Source: Ferrovibrio sp036381655
GTDB lineage: Bacteria > Pseudomonadota > Alphaproteobacteria > Ferrovibrionales > Ferrovibrionaceae
Assembly (NCBI RefSeq): GCF_036381655.1
Contig: NZ_DASVCJ010000026.1
Span: forward strand, 1 to 64,000
DNA length: 64,000 nt
Reading direction: 5' to 3'
This document shows positions 24,976 to 33,693 of this stretch, in pieces. Below the pieces are notes generated by a model, which was not told the DNA's origin, ran no database searches, and was given only the letters and a program-made list of their open reading frames with translations. The position numbers and the translations under genes were made by a program. Numbering within the stretch: the first letter of the stretch is position 1; every line of letters begins with the position of its first letter.

Positions 24976-25948
24976 GAGCCTTCTCCTCGACCAGCCAACA
25001 GGCGGCCAGGCCGGAGCCGGCCGGCATCGGATCAGGGCGATCCCGATAGCAGCGGTCGAATACCTTGGGGCAACGCGGATTGAAGGCGCACCCTTTCGGG
25101 ATGGCATTCAGGCGCGGCATCGAGCCGTCAATCTGCGTCAGGCGCTCGACCTTGTGCGTCATGGTGGGGATAGCCCCCATCAGACCGATCGTATAGGGGT
25201 GATGCGGCCGCTTGATCACATCCTGCACCGGCCCTATCTCGGCGATACGGCCGGCATACATGACGGCGACGCGATCCGCGGTTTCGGCAATGACGCCCAT
25301 ATCGTGGGTCACCAGCATCACCGCCGTACCGTGCTCGCGGCAAAGCCGCTTGAGCAAGGCGATGATCTGCGCCTGAATGGACACATCGAGCGCGGTGGTC
25401 GGCTCATCGGCGATGATCAGCTTCGGCTCCGCCGCCAGGGCCAACGCGATCACGACGCGCTGACGCATGCCGCCAGAGAATTGGTGCGGATAATGCGAGA
25501 TGCGCTCGCTTGCCGAGGGAATGCCGACATCCTCGAGCAGCTTGACGGCGCGGTCGCGCGCCTGCGCATGGCTGAGCGGCAGGTGCGTGAGGATCGTCTC
25601 TATGAGCTGATCGCCGATGGTATAAAGCGGGTTGAGGCTGGTCAGCGGGTCCTGAAAGATCGCGCCGATCTGCCGGCCGCGGATCTTGCGCATCTCGGTA
25701 TACGGCAGATTGTCGATGCGGCGGCCTTCGAGACGGATTTCGCCGCCGGCGATCCGGCCCGGCGGCTCCAGCAGGCCAATGATGGCCGAGCCGGTCATCG
25801 ATTTACCGGCGCCGGACTCGCCCACGACGCCCAGCACTTCGCCGGCCGAGATATCGAGCGAGACGTCGTCGACGGCCACCAGCGTGCCGCGCCGGGTCGG
25901 GAATTCGACGCGGAGATTGCAAACTTCGAGAAGCTTCGGATTACTCAT
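24968..25948 (-). CDS. Oligopeptide/dipeptide ABC transporter ATPase, DppD/OppD type
   Basis: ATPase of 326 residues. Walker A GESGAGKSM, signature SGGMRQRVVIALAL, Walker B LIIADEPTTALD and the C-terminal CAFNPRCPKVFDRCYRDRP motif identify the DppD class. An in-frame TTG at 25954 exists, but ATG 25948 lies 6 bp after the permease stop and gives MSNPKLLEV, the usual start. It forms the heterodimeric motor with the next gene. Confidence 0.94.
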   Translation of the reverse strand: MSNPKLLEVCNLRVEFPTRRGTLVAVDDVSLDISAGEVLGVVGESGAGKSMTGSAIIGLLEPPGRIAGGEIRLEGRRIDNLPYTEMRKIRGRQIGAIFQDPLTSLNPLYTIGDQLIETILTHLPLSHAQARDRAVKLLEDVGIPSASERISHYPHQFSGGMRQRVVIALALAAEPKLIIADEPTTALDVSIQAQIIALLKRLCREHGTAVMLVTHDMGVIAETADRVAVMYAGRIAEIGPVQDVIKRPHHPYTIGLMGAIPTMTHKVERLTQIDGSMPRLNAIPKGCAFNPRCPKVFDRCYRDRPDPMPAGSGLAACWLVEEKAHV

Positions 25949-25954
25949 CGCCAA

Positions 25955-26890
25955 CTACCGGAGCTTGGGATTAAGGGCGTCGCGCAGCCAGTCGCCCAGC
26001 AGGTTGACCGACAGCACCAGAATGGCCAGGGCCGCACCGGGGAAAATGGTGATCCACCATTCGCCGGAAAGCAGGAACTGCTGGCCGGTATTGATCAGCG
26101 TACCCAGCGAAGGCTGCGTCGGCGGCAGCCCGACACCGAGGAAGCTGAGCGTCGCCTCGGTGATGATCGCCAGAGCAAGATTGATCGTGGCGATCACCAA
26201 CACCGGCCCCATGACATTGGGCAGCACATGGCGGATCGCGATCAGCGGACCGGGCAGGCCGATGACACGGGCGGCCTGGACATATTCCTTGTTCTTCTCG
26301 ACCAGCACCGAGCCGCGCACCGTGCGGGCGTACTGGACCCAATAGCTCAGGCCGATCGAGACGATCAGCACGGTCAGCGCCGCCTCGCTATGCCGGTCGG
26401 AGCCCATGACGCTGCGGGTGACGCCATCGACCAGCATGGCGATCAGGATGGCCGGGAACGACAGCTGCACATCGGCGATGCGCATGATGAAGGCATCGAC
26501 CGAACCGCCGAGATAGCCGGCAATCAGCCCAAGGCCGATACCGAGCACCATGGCGAAGATGACCGCAAGAAATCCGACGCTGAGCGAGGTGCGCGATCCA
26601 TACATGATGGTCGACAGAATATCGCGGCCCTGATCGTCGCTGCCCAGGAGGAAAGACGGATCGCCCCCCTCTTCCCATACCGGCGGCTTGAAACCGTCGG
26701 ACAGGTTCAGCGAAGCCAGATCGAAGGGGTTGTGCGGCGCCAGCAATGGCGCACCGTAAGCGGCGGCGAAGAACACCACGGTGATCAACGCCGAGAGCAT
26801 GACCAGCTTCGAGCGGGTGAAGCTCCAATACAGATCGCTGTCCCGGATCTGCGTCCACCATGCCGACAGGCGTGCAAACGGCGATATCAC
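25955..26890 (-). CDS. Oligopeptide/dipeptide ABC transporter permease, DppC/OppC type
   Basis: Inner-membrane permease of 311 residues with six predicted helices and an OppC N-terminal segment. LLGSDDQGRDILSTIMYGSR is the DppC hallmark and EYVQAARVIGLPGP the EAA coupling loop that docks on the ATPases. The start is GTG at 26890, which overlaps the dppB stop as GTGA, so the two permeases are translationally coupled. A frame extension to 27910 is only the read-through of the upstream gene. Confidence 0.93.
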   Translation of the reverse strand: MISPFARLSAWWTQIRDSDLYWSFTRSKLVMLSALITVVFFAAAYGAPLLAPHNPFDLASLNLSDGFKPPVWEEGGDPSFLLGSDDQGRDILSTIMYGSRTSLSVGFLAVIFAMVLGIGLGLIAGYLGGSVDAFIMRIADVQLSFPAILIAMLVDGVTRSVMGSDRHSEAALTVLIVSIGLSYWVQYARTVRGSVLVEKNKEYVQAARVIGLPGPLIAIRHVLPNVMGPVLVIATINLALAIITEATLSFLGVGLPPTQPSLGTLINTGQQFLLSGEWWITIFPGAALAILVLSVNLLGDWLRDALNPKLR

Positions 26891-27876
26891 TTGGCTCCCC
26901 CCACCCTGGCAGCCTGAGAACGCAGACGCGGATCGACGACGAAATACAGCATATCGACTATCAGATTGATCAGGACGAAGAGAAAACCGATCAGCACCAG
27001 GTAGGTCGCCATCACCGGGATGTCGGCATAAAGCACCGATTGCAGGAACAGCAAACCGACGCCGGGCCAGGAGAAGACGGTTTCCGTGATGATCGCGAAG
27101 GCGATGACCGAGCCCAGTTGCAGTCCGGTAATGGTGATCACCGGCACAAGCGTGTTCTTCAATGCATGGCCGAAATGCACCGCCCGGTTCGACAGGCCGC
27201 GGGCACGCGCGAATTTGATGTAGTCGGTGCGCAGGACTTCCAGCATCTCCGCCCGCACCAGGCGCATGATCAAGGTAAGCTGGAACAGGCCGAGCGTGAT
27301 CGCCGGCAGGATGATGGCCTTGAGCCCCTCGATGGTGAGCAGCCCGGTGGACCAGAAGCCGATCTTGACGACTTCGCCGCGGCCAAACGACGGCAGCCAG
27401 CCAAGCAGCACGGCAAAGATGTAGATCAGCAGAATTCCGATCAGGAATGTCGGCAGCGAGACGCCGATCAACGAGATCGTCAGCATCAACCGGCTGAGCC
27501 AGTGATGGGGATAGAGCCCGGAGAAAACCCCCATCGGAATGCCGGCAAACAATGCGAACAGCGCAGCGACAAGGCTGAGTTCGAGCGTCGCCGGCAGGCG
27601 CTCGGCGATCATCTGGCCGACCGGCTGGGTCGTGCGGTAGCTCAGGCCGAAATCGCCCTGCACGGCATTGACGACAAAACGGCCGAAACGCACCGGCATC
27701 GGATCGTCCAGGCCAAGCGTCTTGCGCAGCTCGACACGCTGTTCCGCCGGAAGGTCCTGGCCGGCGATGATCGCCACCGGATCGCCGACGAAATTGAACA
27801 TGGCGAAGGCGATGAACGCCACCGCCAGCATGACAAGAGCAGCCTGGATAATGCGTCGAACTATAAAAGCAATCAT
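26887..27876 (-). CDS. Oligopeptide/dipeptide ABC transporter permease, DppB/OppB type
   Basis: Inner-membrane permease of 329 residues with six TM helices. MIAFIVRRIIQAALVMLAVA, the periplasmic PEQR-like segment (DLPAEQRVELRKTLGLDDPM) and the EAA loop YIKFARARGLSNRAV match DppB. It pairs with the next permease. A stable hairpin (27898-27922) lies between the binding-protein gene and this one. Confidence 0.94.
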   Translation of the reverse strand: MIAFIVRRIIQAALVMLAVAFIAFAMFNFVGDPVAIIAGQDLPAEQRVELRKTLGLDDPMPVRFGRFVVNAVQGDFGLSYRTTQPVGQMIAERLPATLELSLVAALFALFAGIPMGVFSGLYPHHWLSRLMLTISLIGVSLPTFLIGILLIYIFAVLLGWLPSFGRGEVVKIGFWSTGLLTIEGLKAIILPAITLGLFQLTLIMRLVRAEMLEVLRTDYIKFARARGLSNRAVHFGHALKNTLVPVITITGLQLGSVIAFAIITETVFSWPGVGLLFLQSVLYADIPVMATYLVLIGFLFVLINLIVDMLYFVVDPRLRSQAARVGGAK

Positions 27877-27897
27877 AGAGCAGGTCCCGAACGGCTA

Positions 27898-27922
27898 CGG
27901 CCCGGACCAATAGTCCGGGCCG
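27898..27922 (-). other. Intercistronic hairpin between binding-protein and permease genes
   Basis: CGGCCCGGAC (27898-27907) and GTCCGGGCCG (27913-27922) form a perfect 10-bp stem with a 5-nt loop. It lies 22 bp after the binding-protein stop and 21 bp before dppB. No T-tract follows on the transcribed strand. Such hairpins usually protect the upstream binding-protein mRNA and lower permease expression. Confidence 0.65.
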
Positions 27923-27944
27923 CCCGTTATAACAGGATAGGTAA

Positions 27945-29564
27945 TTATTTCACCTTCACGAAGCGCAGCGGGAAATAGTTGTCCGCCGGCTGGAAGAGAT
28001 CGACCGTATCCTTTGCCGCCCAGACCAGAACCTGCTGATGCAGCGGGATATACGCATAGTCATTGAGATAGATCTTGGTGGCTTCCTTGATCATCTCGTT
28101 GCGCTTCGCGATATCGGTCTCCTGCTCGATCTTGTCGGCCAGTGCATCGAACTTCGGATTCGAGTAGCCGCCCGCGTTGAACAGACCCTTGCCGGTCTTG
28201 GCGCTCGGCGTCTGAATCAGCGATTCGAAGACGTTATGCACGTCGTAGGTCGCGCCCGGCGACCAGCCCAGCATGTAGAAGCTGGTGTTCGGCGACTTCT
28301 CGATATCCGAGGAAGTACGCAGAATCTTGGCAAAGTACTTCGAACGGGTCTGCGCCAGCAGGTTCACCTTGACGCCGATCTTGGCCAGCATCGAAACGAC
28401 CGCCTGGCAGATCGCCGCATCCTTCACGTAGCGGTCGTTCGGGCAGTCCATGCCGGTTTCGAAACCGTTCGGATATCCCGCCTCGGCAAGCAGCTTCTTC
28501 GACAAAACCGGATCGTATTTCGGGCGGACATCGAGGTCCTTCATGTAGCCGTTCAGACCCTGTCCGATCATCAGCGCCGTCGGCTGCGACTGGCCGCGCA
28601 TCACCGTGCGCTTGATCGCCTCCACGTCGATGGCCCGGTAGAAGGCCTCGCGCACGCGCTTGTCCTTGAACGGGTTCTTGCCCTTGATGTTCGATTCCGG
28701 CAGCTCGGGGGCCTGCTGGTTGAAGCCGAGGAAGACCACGCGGGTTTCCGGCCCCTGAATGATACGCCGGCCCGGAGTCTTGGCGATGCGGTCGGTATCC
28801 TGCGGCGGCACGGTATAGATCATGTCGATCTCGCCCGACAGCAGGGCGGCAACGCGGGTCGCGTCATTGGCGATGCGCTGGAAGACGACCTTGGTCAGGT
28901 TGTGCTCCGGCTTGTCCCACCATCCCTTGTTCGGCTCCAGAACGGTCTTCACGTCCGGCTCGCGGCTCACGACGACGAAGGGGCCCGTGCCATTCGCGTT
29001 GCGCGTGGCAAAGTTCTCCTCGTTTTTCGTCATGTCGGCAGTCGAGGTGGCGTTGTGCTTCTCCGCCCAGATCTTCGACATGATGCCGATCTGCGCCAGC
29101 TTATCGACCAGCAGCGGATCGGGATACTTCGTGTCGATCTCGACGGTGAAGTCGTCGACCTTGCGCACATCCTTCACCGAGGTGAAGTTGCCCGAAACGT
29201 TCGAGCCCTTGCCCATGGCGCGGGCGTAGGAGAAGACCACGTCATCGGCGGTGAAGGGCTCGCCGCCCTGGAACTTCACGTTGTGGCGCAGATTGAAGCG
29301 CCACAGCGTCGGATTCACCTGGGTCCACTTCTCGGCCAGCGCCGGCTCCAGCTTCAGATCGCGATTGCGACGCGCCAGCGGCTCGTAGATGTTCGCCATG
29401 AAGCTGAGCAGGAATGTCTCGTTGCGGGCATACGGGTCCATCGAGTTGACGTCGCCGTCATTCGCCCAGGTAAACGTCTTGGCCGAACTCGGCTGCGCGC
29501 CGAGCAGTGCGACCGCTGCCACAGCAGCGATCAGCGTGGCCTTCAAAAACTTGCCTCGTTGCAT
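27945..29564 (-). CDS. Periplasmic peptide-binding protein of the ABC transporter (family 5)
   Basis: Exported solute receptor of 539 residues, the SBP_bac_5 length. The Sec signal peptide runs to about residue 28 (KATLIAAVAAVALLGAQPSSA). LEPALAEKWTQVNPTLWRFNLR and VKFQGGEPFTADDVVFSYAR are the family signature. The ligand is probably a di- or oligopeptide, but related receptors bind opines, haem or nickel, so it is not certain. It is first in the operon with a strong GAAGGAAAAGGGG ribosome region. The 238 bp upstream contain nothing else I recognise. Confidence 0.94.
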   Translation of the reverse strand: MQRGKFLKATLIAAVAAVALLGAQPSSAKTFTWANDGDVNSMDPYARNETFLLSFMANIYEPLARRNRDLKLEPALAEKWTQVNPTLWRFNLRHNVKFQGGEPFTADDVVFSYARAMGKGSNVSGNFTSVKDVRKVDDFTVEIDTKYPDPLLVDKLAQIGIMSKIWAEKHNATSTADMTKNEENFATRNANGTGPFVVVSREPDVKTVLEPNKGWWDKPEHNLTKVVFQRIANDATRVAALLSGEIDMIYTVPPQDTDRIAKTPGRRIIQGPETRVVFLGFNQQAPELPESNIKGKNPFKDKRVREAFYRAIDVEAIKRTVMRGQSQPTALMIGQGLNGYMKDLDVRPKYDPVLSKKLLAEAGYPNGFETGMDCPNDRYVKDAAICQAVVSMLAKIGVKVNLLAQTRSKYFAKILRTSSDIEKSPNTSFYMLGWSPGATYDVHNVFESLIQTPSAKTGKGLFNAGGYSNPKFDALADKIEQETDIAKRNEMIKEATKIYLNDYAYIPLHQQVLVWAAKDTVDLFQPADNYFPLRFVKVK

Positions 29565-29802
29565 CGTCCCCTTTTCCTTCTCCCAACGATGATGTGGCCC
29601 GTTGTGACCGGGCCGGATATGACACCAGAGAACCCTTTGGCTCCAAGGCGTTGGCGGATCATAAGGCGCTCGACGCGGACGCGTCTACATCTGTTGCGAA
29701 TGCACCGCGCCGAAAAAGGCCGCCTCCCTGCCGGCCAGTCGTGCAGATCGACCGCTTTTTCAGCGGACCAATCATTCCCGGCCCGCCGATACCGCGGCTG
29801 AT

Positions 29803-30756
29803 TCACGCCAGAGGCCGGGCAAGCGATACGACATCGCGGCCCTTCAGGATGCGCCGGGCAGGCATGATCAGCGTGCAACCGCCCTTGGGGGCGCGGATCT
29901 CTTCGTCGCCGTCCACGGCTATGAGCGCGCCGCCGGCAAGCTCCTCGAAACCGACGAAGGGCGCCGCAAACCTGAATTGGTCCGTCTTGGCGACCAGCAC
30001 GTCCATGACTTCATAGCGCTGCGGCTCACCCGCCAAGGGTGCATATTGCGCCGCAAGATCGGCGGGAATCATACCCGCATAGTCGAGAAAGCGCATGGTC
30101 ACGCCGATGGCGAGATCGCCGCTCGTCCGCGCGAAGTGCTGGCCGCATTCGACGACCAGGGCCACCGGGGTCGCCGCGGGATCGCCGAAGGCGCCGTACT
30201 GGATGAGCGGCCGTCCCGGATGCTTCACGCCCGGCAGGATCACATGATGCAGCGGCGAGCGCAGATGCCGCGCCAGCGGCCGCAGCTTCTCATGCGGCTC
30301 GTGGATCAGCATCGGCGGAACGGCATAGGAAGTCGAATGCAGATCAAGCAGAGCGTCGGCCTCGGCATAGATATGCCGCAGGGCGCGGGCGCGCTTCACG
30401 TCAACGGTCTCGTCCGGCCCTTCCAACGTGTCGAGGTCCCAGACCCGGTTGAAATCGCGTTCGACGAAGCGCGATTCGAACGGCTGGGCCGGATCGAAGC
30501 GGTGATAGGCGTCGACATTGGCGAAGACCAAGGTCAGCTTGCCGCGCAACGGCCGGATGCCGCGCTCGAACAAAGTCGTCACTGCGATCATGCCACAGAA
30601 TTCATTGCCATGGGTCAGCGCATTGACGATCACATGCGGGCCGGGCCGGCCGGAGTCGAAGGTATGGACATAGTCCACGCCGCGGTTGCCCTTCCGATAG
30701 GCCGAAAGATCCTTCGGCATCAATTCGACCGGCGGCAGCGCCGAATGCTGATCCAT
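29803..30756 (-). CDS. Succinylglutamate desuccinylase/aspartoacylase-type zinc deacylase (M14 family)
   Basis: A cytoplasmic zinc amidohydrolase of 317 residues that should release an acyl group from an N-acyl amino acid or similar amide. Zinc ligands are H49 and E52 in THGNEFCG and H140 in LLDLHSTS, and the probable catalytic glutamate is in VVECGQHF. Its ATG overlaps the TAA stop of the LysE gene by 1 nt (TAATG), so deacylase and exporter are translated together. The pairing suggests removal of an acyl group followed by export of the amino acid, which is inference. The longer frame to 30945 is the read-through of the LysE gene. Confidence 0.9.
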   Translation of the reverse strand: MDQHSALPPVELMPKDLSAYRKGNRGVDYVHTFDSGRPGPHVIVNALTHGNEFCGMIAVTTLFERGIRPLRGKLTLVFANVDAYHRFDPAQPFESRFVERDFNRVWDLDTLEGPDETVDVKRARALRHIYAEADALLDLHSTSYAVPPMLIHEPHEKLRPLARHLRSPLHHVILPGVKHPGRPLIQYGAFGDPAATPVALVVECGQHFARTSGDLAIGVTMRFLDYAGMIPADLAAQYAPLAGEPQRYEVMDVLVAKTDQFRFAAPFVGFEELAGGALIAVDGDEEIRAPKGGCTLIMPARRILKGRDVVSLARPLA

Positions 30757-31403
30757 TATCGCTGGCTCCAAATGAACAGCACGCTTCCCACACCATAGAT
30801 GCCGAAGGCGAGCATGAGCAGTCCCGAAAGGCCGTTGATCCATCGCATGCTGTCGTTGCCCAGCCGGTGCCTGTAGGCGCCGGCGAGCCCCGCGAGCGAC
30901 AGCCACCAGATCGACGAGCCGGCAAAGACGCCGAGCACCAGCCAAGCGGCCATCGCATTGGTCAGGCCGAAGGCGCCGACGCCGAAGAAGGCGAAGACGC
31001 CGAGGAAGGCCACGATCGTGATCGGGTTGGTGGCGGTCAGGACGAAGGTGGAGACGAAGCCCGACAGCAGGCCGTTGCGCGGCTCGGCGAGAAGCTTTTG
31101 CGGCATCGGATGCAAGGCCGCCCGCAGCATCCGCCAGGCCATGAAACAGAGGAACAGGCCGCCGGCGCCGCGGAAGAGCAACTCATGCTGCTCCAGCCAA
31201 CGGGAAACGAGGCTCAGCCCGAAGGCGGCTATGGCGCCGTAGAAGGCATCGGCGCAGGCCGCCCCCAGTCCGGCGGTAAGGCCGCTCAGCCGGCCGCGAT
31301 GCAGCGTCCGCTGCACGCACAGCACTCCCACCGGCCCCACCGGCGCAGCAATGATGAACCCCGCCAGACCGCCTTTGCCCAGCATCAGCAGGCTGTCCCA
31401 CAC
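30756..31403 (-). CDS. LysE/RhtB family amino-acid exporter
   Basis: An inner-membrane exporter of 215 residues with about six TM helices. AAPVGPVGVLCVQRTLHRGR near residues 19-38 is the LysE/RhtB signature, and TATNPITIVAFLGVFA in the middle is the second conserved block. The start is GTG at 31403 with TGGAG upstream; an internal ATG at 31385 is less likely. It is the first gene of a coupled pair with the deacylase. The exported amino acid cannot be deduced. Confidence 0.92.
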   Translation of the reverse strand: MWDSLLMLGKGGLAGFIIAAPVGPVGVLCVQRTLHRGRLSGLTAGLGAACADAFYGAIAAFGLSLVSRWLEQHELLFRGAGGLFLCFMAWRMLRAALHPMPQKLLAEPRNGLLSGFVSTFVLTATNPITIVAFLGVFAFFGVGAFGLTNAMAAWLVLGVFAGSSIWWLSLAGLAGAYRHRLGNDSMRWINGLSGLLMLAFGIYGVGSVLFIWSQR

Positions 31404-31471
31404 CGTCAGATTACTCCAGAACTGTCGTTGTCATGGGCTGTAGCATGGCGAGCCGTGATCGTAAACCTATG

Positions 31472-31530
31472 CTGGTCTACAATTCTGGATCTATATCTTG
31501 ATCAAATACTGGCACTTACCATAGGTCCAC
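31472..31530. promoter_or_regulatory. Cluster of three MocR/PdxR-like boxes upstream of the split-barrel gene
   Basis: The PdxR box, remembered as AAAGTGGW(T)CTA, has recognisable cores here. TGGTCTA lies in 31472-31479 and TGGATCTA in 31485-31493. ATAGGTCCAC (31521-31530) reads GTGGACCTAT on the other strand. Together they cover 59 bp in front of the gene at 31564, whose 3' end overlaps a MocR-type regulator gene. Confidence 0.45.
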
Positions 31531-31563
31531 TCTTGCTGTATCCGACCGGCAAGGAGACTTGCC

Positions 31564-32223
31564 ATGCCAGATCGGACCGGCGCCGCCCCTCGCCAACGCA
31601 CCCGGATCAAGCGGGTTCCCGACCGCGGCCATTACGATGCGGCCACCATTCATGCCGTACTCGATGCCGGTTATGTCTGCCATGTGGGTTTCGGCGATGG
31701 CGATCAGCCGATCGTCATTCCCACCGCCTACTGGCGCGAGGGCGAGCATCTTTATATCCACGGCTCGACCAAGAGCCGCATGATGATGACGCTCGCCGGC
31801 GGTGCCCCGGCCTGCGTGACCGTCACTCTGCTCGACGGCCTCGTGCTGGCCCGCTCGGCCTTCCACCATTCGATGAACTACCGCTCGGTGGTCGCCTTCG
31901 GCCGGTTCGAAGCCGTCGCGGACGAGGCGAAGCTGGCGGCACTCGAGGCCTTCGTGGAACGCCTGACGCCCGGCCGCTGGGCCGAGATTCGCAGCCCCAA
32001 CAAGCAGGAATTCAAAGCGACCATGGTCCTGCGGATGCCTTTGACGGAGGCCTCGGCGAAGATTCGGCGCGGCCCGCCGAAAGACGACGCCGAAGACATG
32101 GCACTGCATGTCTGGGCAGGCGAGTTGCCCTTCGCGGCCGGCTTCCTGCCGCCCCTGCCGGATCCGCAGCAGACAGCCGATATCCCGCTTCCGGGCTATC
32201 TGAGGGCGGCAACGAGCCGCTGA
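31564..32223 (+). CDS. Pyridoxamine 5'-phosphate oxidase-like flavin/split-barrel protein
   Basis: A cytoplasmic FMN-binding split-barrel protein of 219 residues, of the flavin-nucleotide-binding group related to PNPOx and heme-utilisation HugZ-like proteins. PIVIPTAYWREGEHLYIHGSTKSRMM and SMNYRSVVAFGRFEAV are typical. It lacks the C-terminal PdxH motif, so it is probably not the vitamin B6 salvage oxidase itself. ATG 31564 follows AAGGAG. Its end overlaps the end of the MocR gene by 28 bp, convergent. PdxR-like boxes upstream support control by that neighbour. Confidence 0.85.
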   Translation: MPDRTGAAPRQRTRIKRVPDRGHYDAATIHAVLDAGYVCHVGFGDGDQPIVIPTAYWREGEHLYIHGSTKSRMMMTLAGGAPACVTVTLLDGLVLARSAFHHSMNYRSVVAFGRFEAVADEAKLAALEAFVERLTPGRWAEIRSPNKQEFKATMVLRMPLTEASAKIRRGPPKDDAEDMALHVWAGELPFAAGFLPPLPDPQQTADIPLPGYLRAATSR

Positions 32224-33650
32224 GCCGCCGCGTCCATCTCCGGCGCCGGCGTTGCGGCAAAGCCTAGGAGAAGCCCGCTCAGCCGCCTTGTCATGGCGTA
32301 TTTGGACAACGGCGCGATCCCGAGCCCCGCGCCGGCGGCCGCTTTCGCGGCGGCAAGATCGTCGCGGCCGTCAGCGAATTCCGCGACCAGATGCAGCCCC
32401 GCCTCCGACCGCCGCGGCCGCAACAGGCCGGCGGCATGATGGTCGAGGGCCGCCAGCAAAGCCGTCCGCCGCTGGCGGTACAGCGTGCGCATGCGGCGCA
32501 CATGCTGCGCCATATGCCCCTCGGCGAGGAAGGCCGTCAGGATGGCCTGCGGCCAGTTCGGCGCATAGCCGTCGGCCACGGCCTTGATGCGGACAAATCC
32601 CTCCACCAGATCCGGCGGCAGAACGACATAGCCAAGGCGGAAGCCAGGGTATAGCACCTTGCTGAAGGTGCCGACGTAAAGCACGCGGCTGCCGCCATCG
32701 AGGCCCTGCAGCGCCTGCAGCGGCGGGCCGCTGTAGCGATATTCGCAGTCGTAATCGTCCTCCACGATCCAGATTCCGCTGTCGCGGGCGATCTTCAACA
32801 GGGCCAGCCGCCGCGCCAGCGGCAGCGTCATGCCGAGCGGGAACTGATGCGAGGGGGTCAGCACCGCCAGCTTGGGAACAATCTTCAATCCGAGAAGTGC
32901 TGCCGGATCGAAGCCCTGATCGTCGACGGCGACCGGCGCCAGCCGCGCGCCGGTGCCGGCGAGAGCCTGGCGCACGCCCAGATAGCCAGGGTCCTCCACC
33001 GCCACCGTATCGCCCGGATCCAGCAGCAGGCGGCCGATCAGGTCCAGGGCCTGCTGGGCGCCGGAAACGATCACGATGGTCTGCGCCGTGCAGACCACGC
33101 CGCGGGTATCGGACAGGTACCGCGCGAGGGCGGCCCGCAATTCCGGCAAGCCCTGTGGATCGCCGGGACCGAGGACCAGCTTGGGGCGGCGCCGCAGCGC
33201 CTGCTGCGCCAGCTTGCGCCACAGCTCGATCGGGAACTCGTCCAGCGCCGGCAGGCCAAGCGAGGAAGCCCTGGCAGTAACACCGAACTCGCCTTCTGCG
33301 TGCAGGCCGGCAAATCCGCCGGCGCGATCCGATAGACCGGGCGATGGGGCGGCCTCGGGGCGGACGACATCCGGAACGATGTCGGTTGCAACGAAGACGC
33401 CGGCCCCCCGCCGGACCTCCAGATAGCCCTCCAGCACCAGGCGCTCGATCGCCGCGACCACGGTATTACGGCTGACCCCCAGATCGCTGGCCAAGGCTCG
33501 GCTGGACGGCAGGCGCTCGCCGGGAAGCAGTTCGCGGCTGAGCACGGCGCGCTGAACCGCCTGATGGAGCTGCTGCTGCAAACCCGGGCCGCCGGCCGAC
33601 CGGTCGGGCCGGAACCATCCCAGGAAACGCCCTGCCGCACGCCGCGCCAT
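32196..33650 (-). CDS. MocR/PdxR-like transcriptional regulator (GntR wHTH fused to aminotransferase-like domain)
   Basis: A PLP-binding regulator of 484 residues. The N-terminal GntR-type winged helix (residues 20-95: LSRELLPGERLPSSRALASDLG, SRNTVVAAIERL) is joined to a fold-type I aminotransferase-like domain with VSGAQQALDLIGRLLL, EDDYDCEYRY and the PLP lysine in GTFSKVLYPGFRLGYV. MocR proteins sense PLP or its adducts and control B6, GABA or taurine genes. The direct repeat ACTCTAA at 33665-33671 and 33678-33684 is a candidate autoregulatory site. The convergent split-barrel gene is its likely partner. Confidence 0.93.
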   Translation of the reverse strand: MARRAAGRFLGWFRPDRSAGGPGLQQQLHQAVQRAVLSRELLPGERLPSSRALASDLGVSRNTVVAAIERLVLEGYLEVRRGAGVFVATDIVPDVVRPEAAPSPGLSDRAGGFAGLHAEGEFGVTARASSLGLPALDEFPIELWRKLAQQALRRRPKLVLGPGDPQGLPELRAALARYLSDTRGVVCTAQTIVIVSGAQQALDLIGRLLLDPGDTVAVEDPGYLGVRQALAGTGARLAPVAVDDQGFDPAALLGLKIVPKLAVLTPSHQFPLGMTLPLARRLALLKIARDSGIWIVEDDYDCEYRYSGPPLQALQGLDGGSRVLYVGTFSKVLYPGFRLGYVVLPPDLVEGFVRIKAVADGYAPNWPQAILTAFLAEGHMAQHVRRMRTLYRQRRTALLAALDHHAAGLLRPRRSEAGLHLVAEFADGRDDLAAAKAAAGAGLGIAPLSKYAMTRRLSGLLLGFAATPAPEMDAAAQRLVAALR

Positions 33651-33664
33651 TCTTATGATAATCC

Positions 33665-33684
33665 ACTCTAAGTTTTTACTCTAA
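33665..33684 (-). promoter_or_regulatory. Direct repeat in the MocR promoter
   Basis: ACTCTAA occurs twice with a 13-bp period in an AT-rich stretch directly upstream of the MocR gene. Read on the coding strand it contains AGAGTGGATTA, close to the PdxR box. MocR proteins typically bind such direct repeats. Confidence 0.4.
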
Positions 33685-33693
33685 TACATTATA

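Noticed and set aside
31498..31505. TTGATCAA as an FNR site
   Set aside because: The two half-sites are fused without the 4-bp spacer, so it is only a short palindrome.
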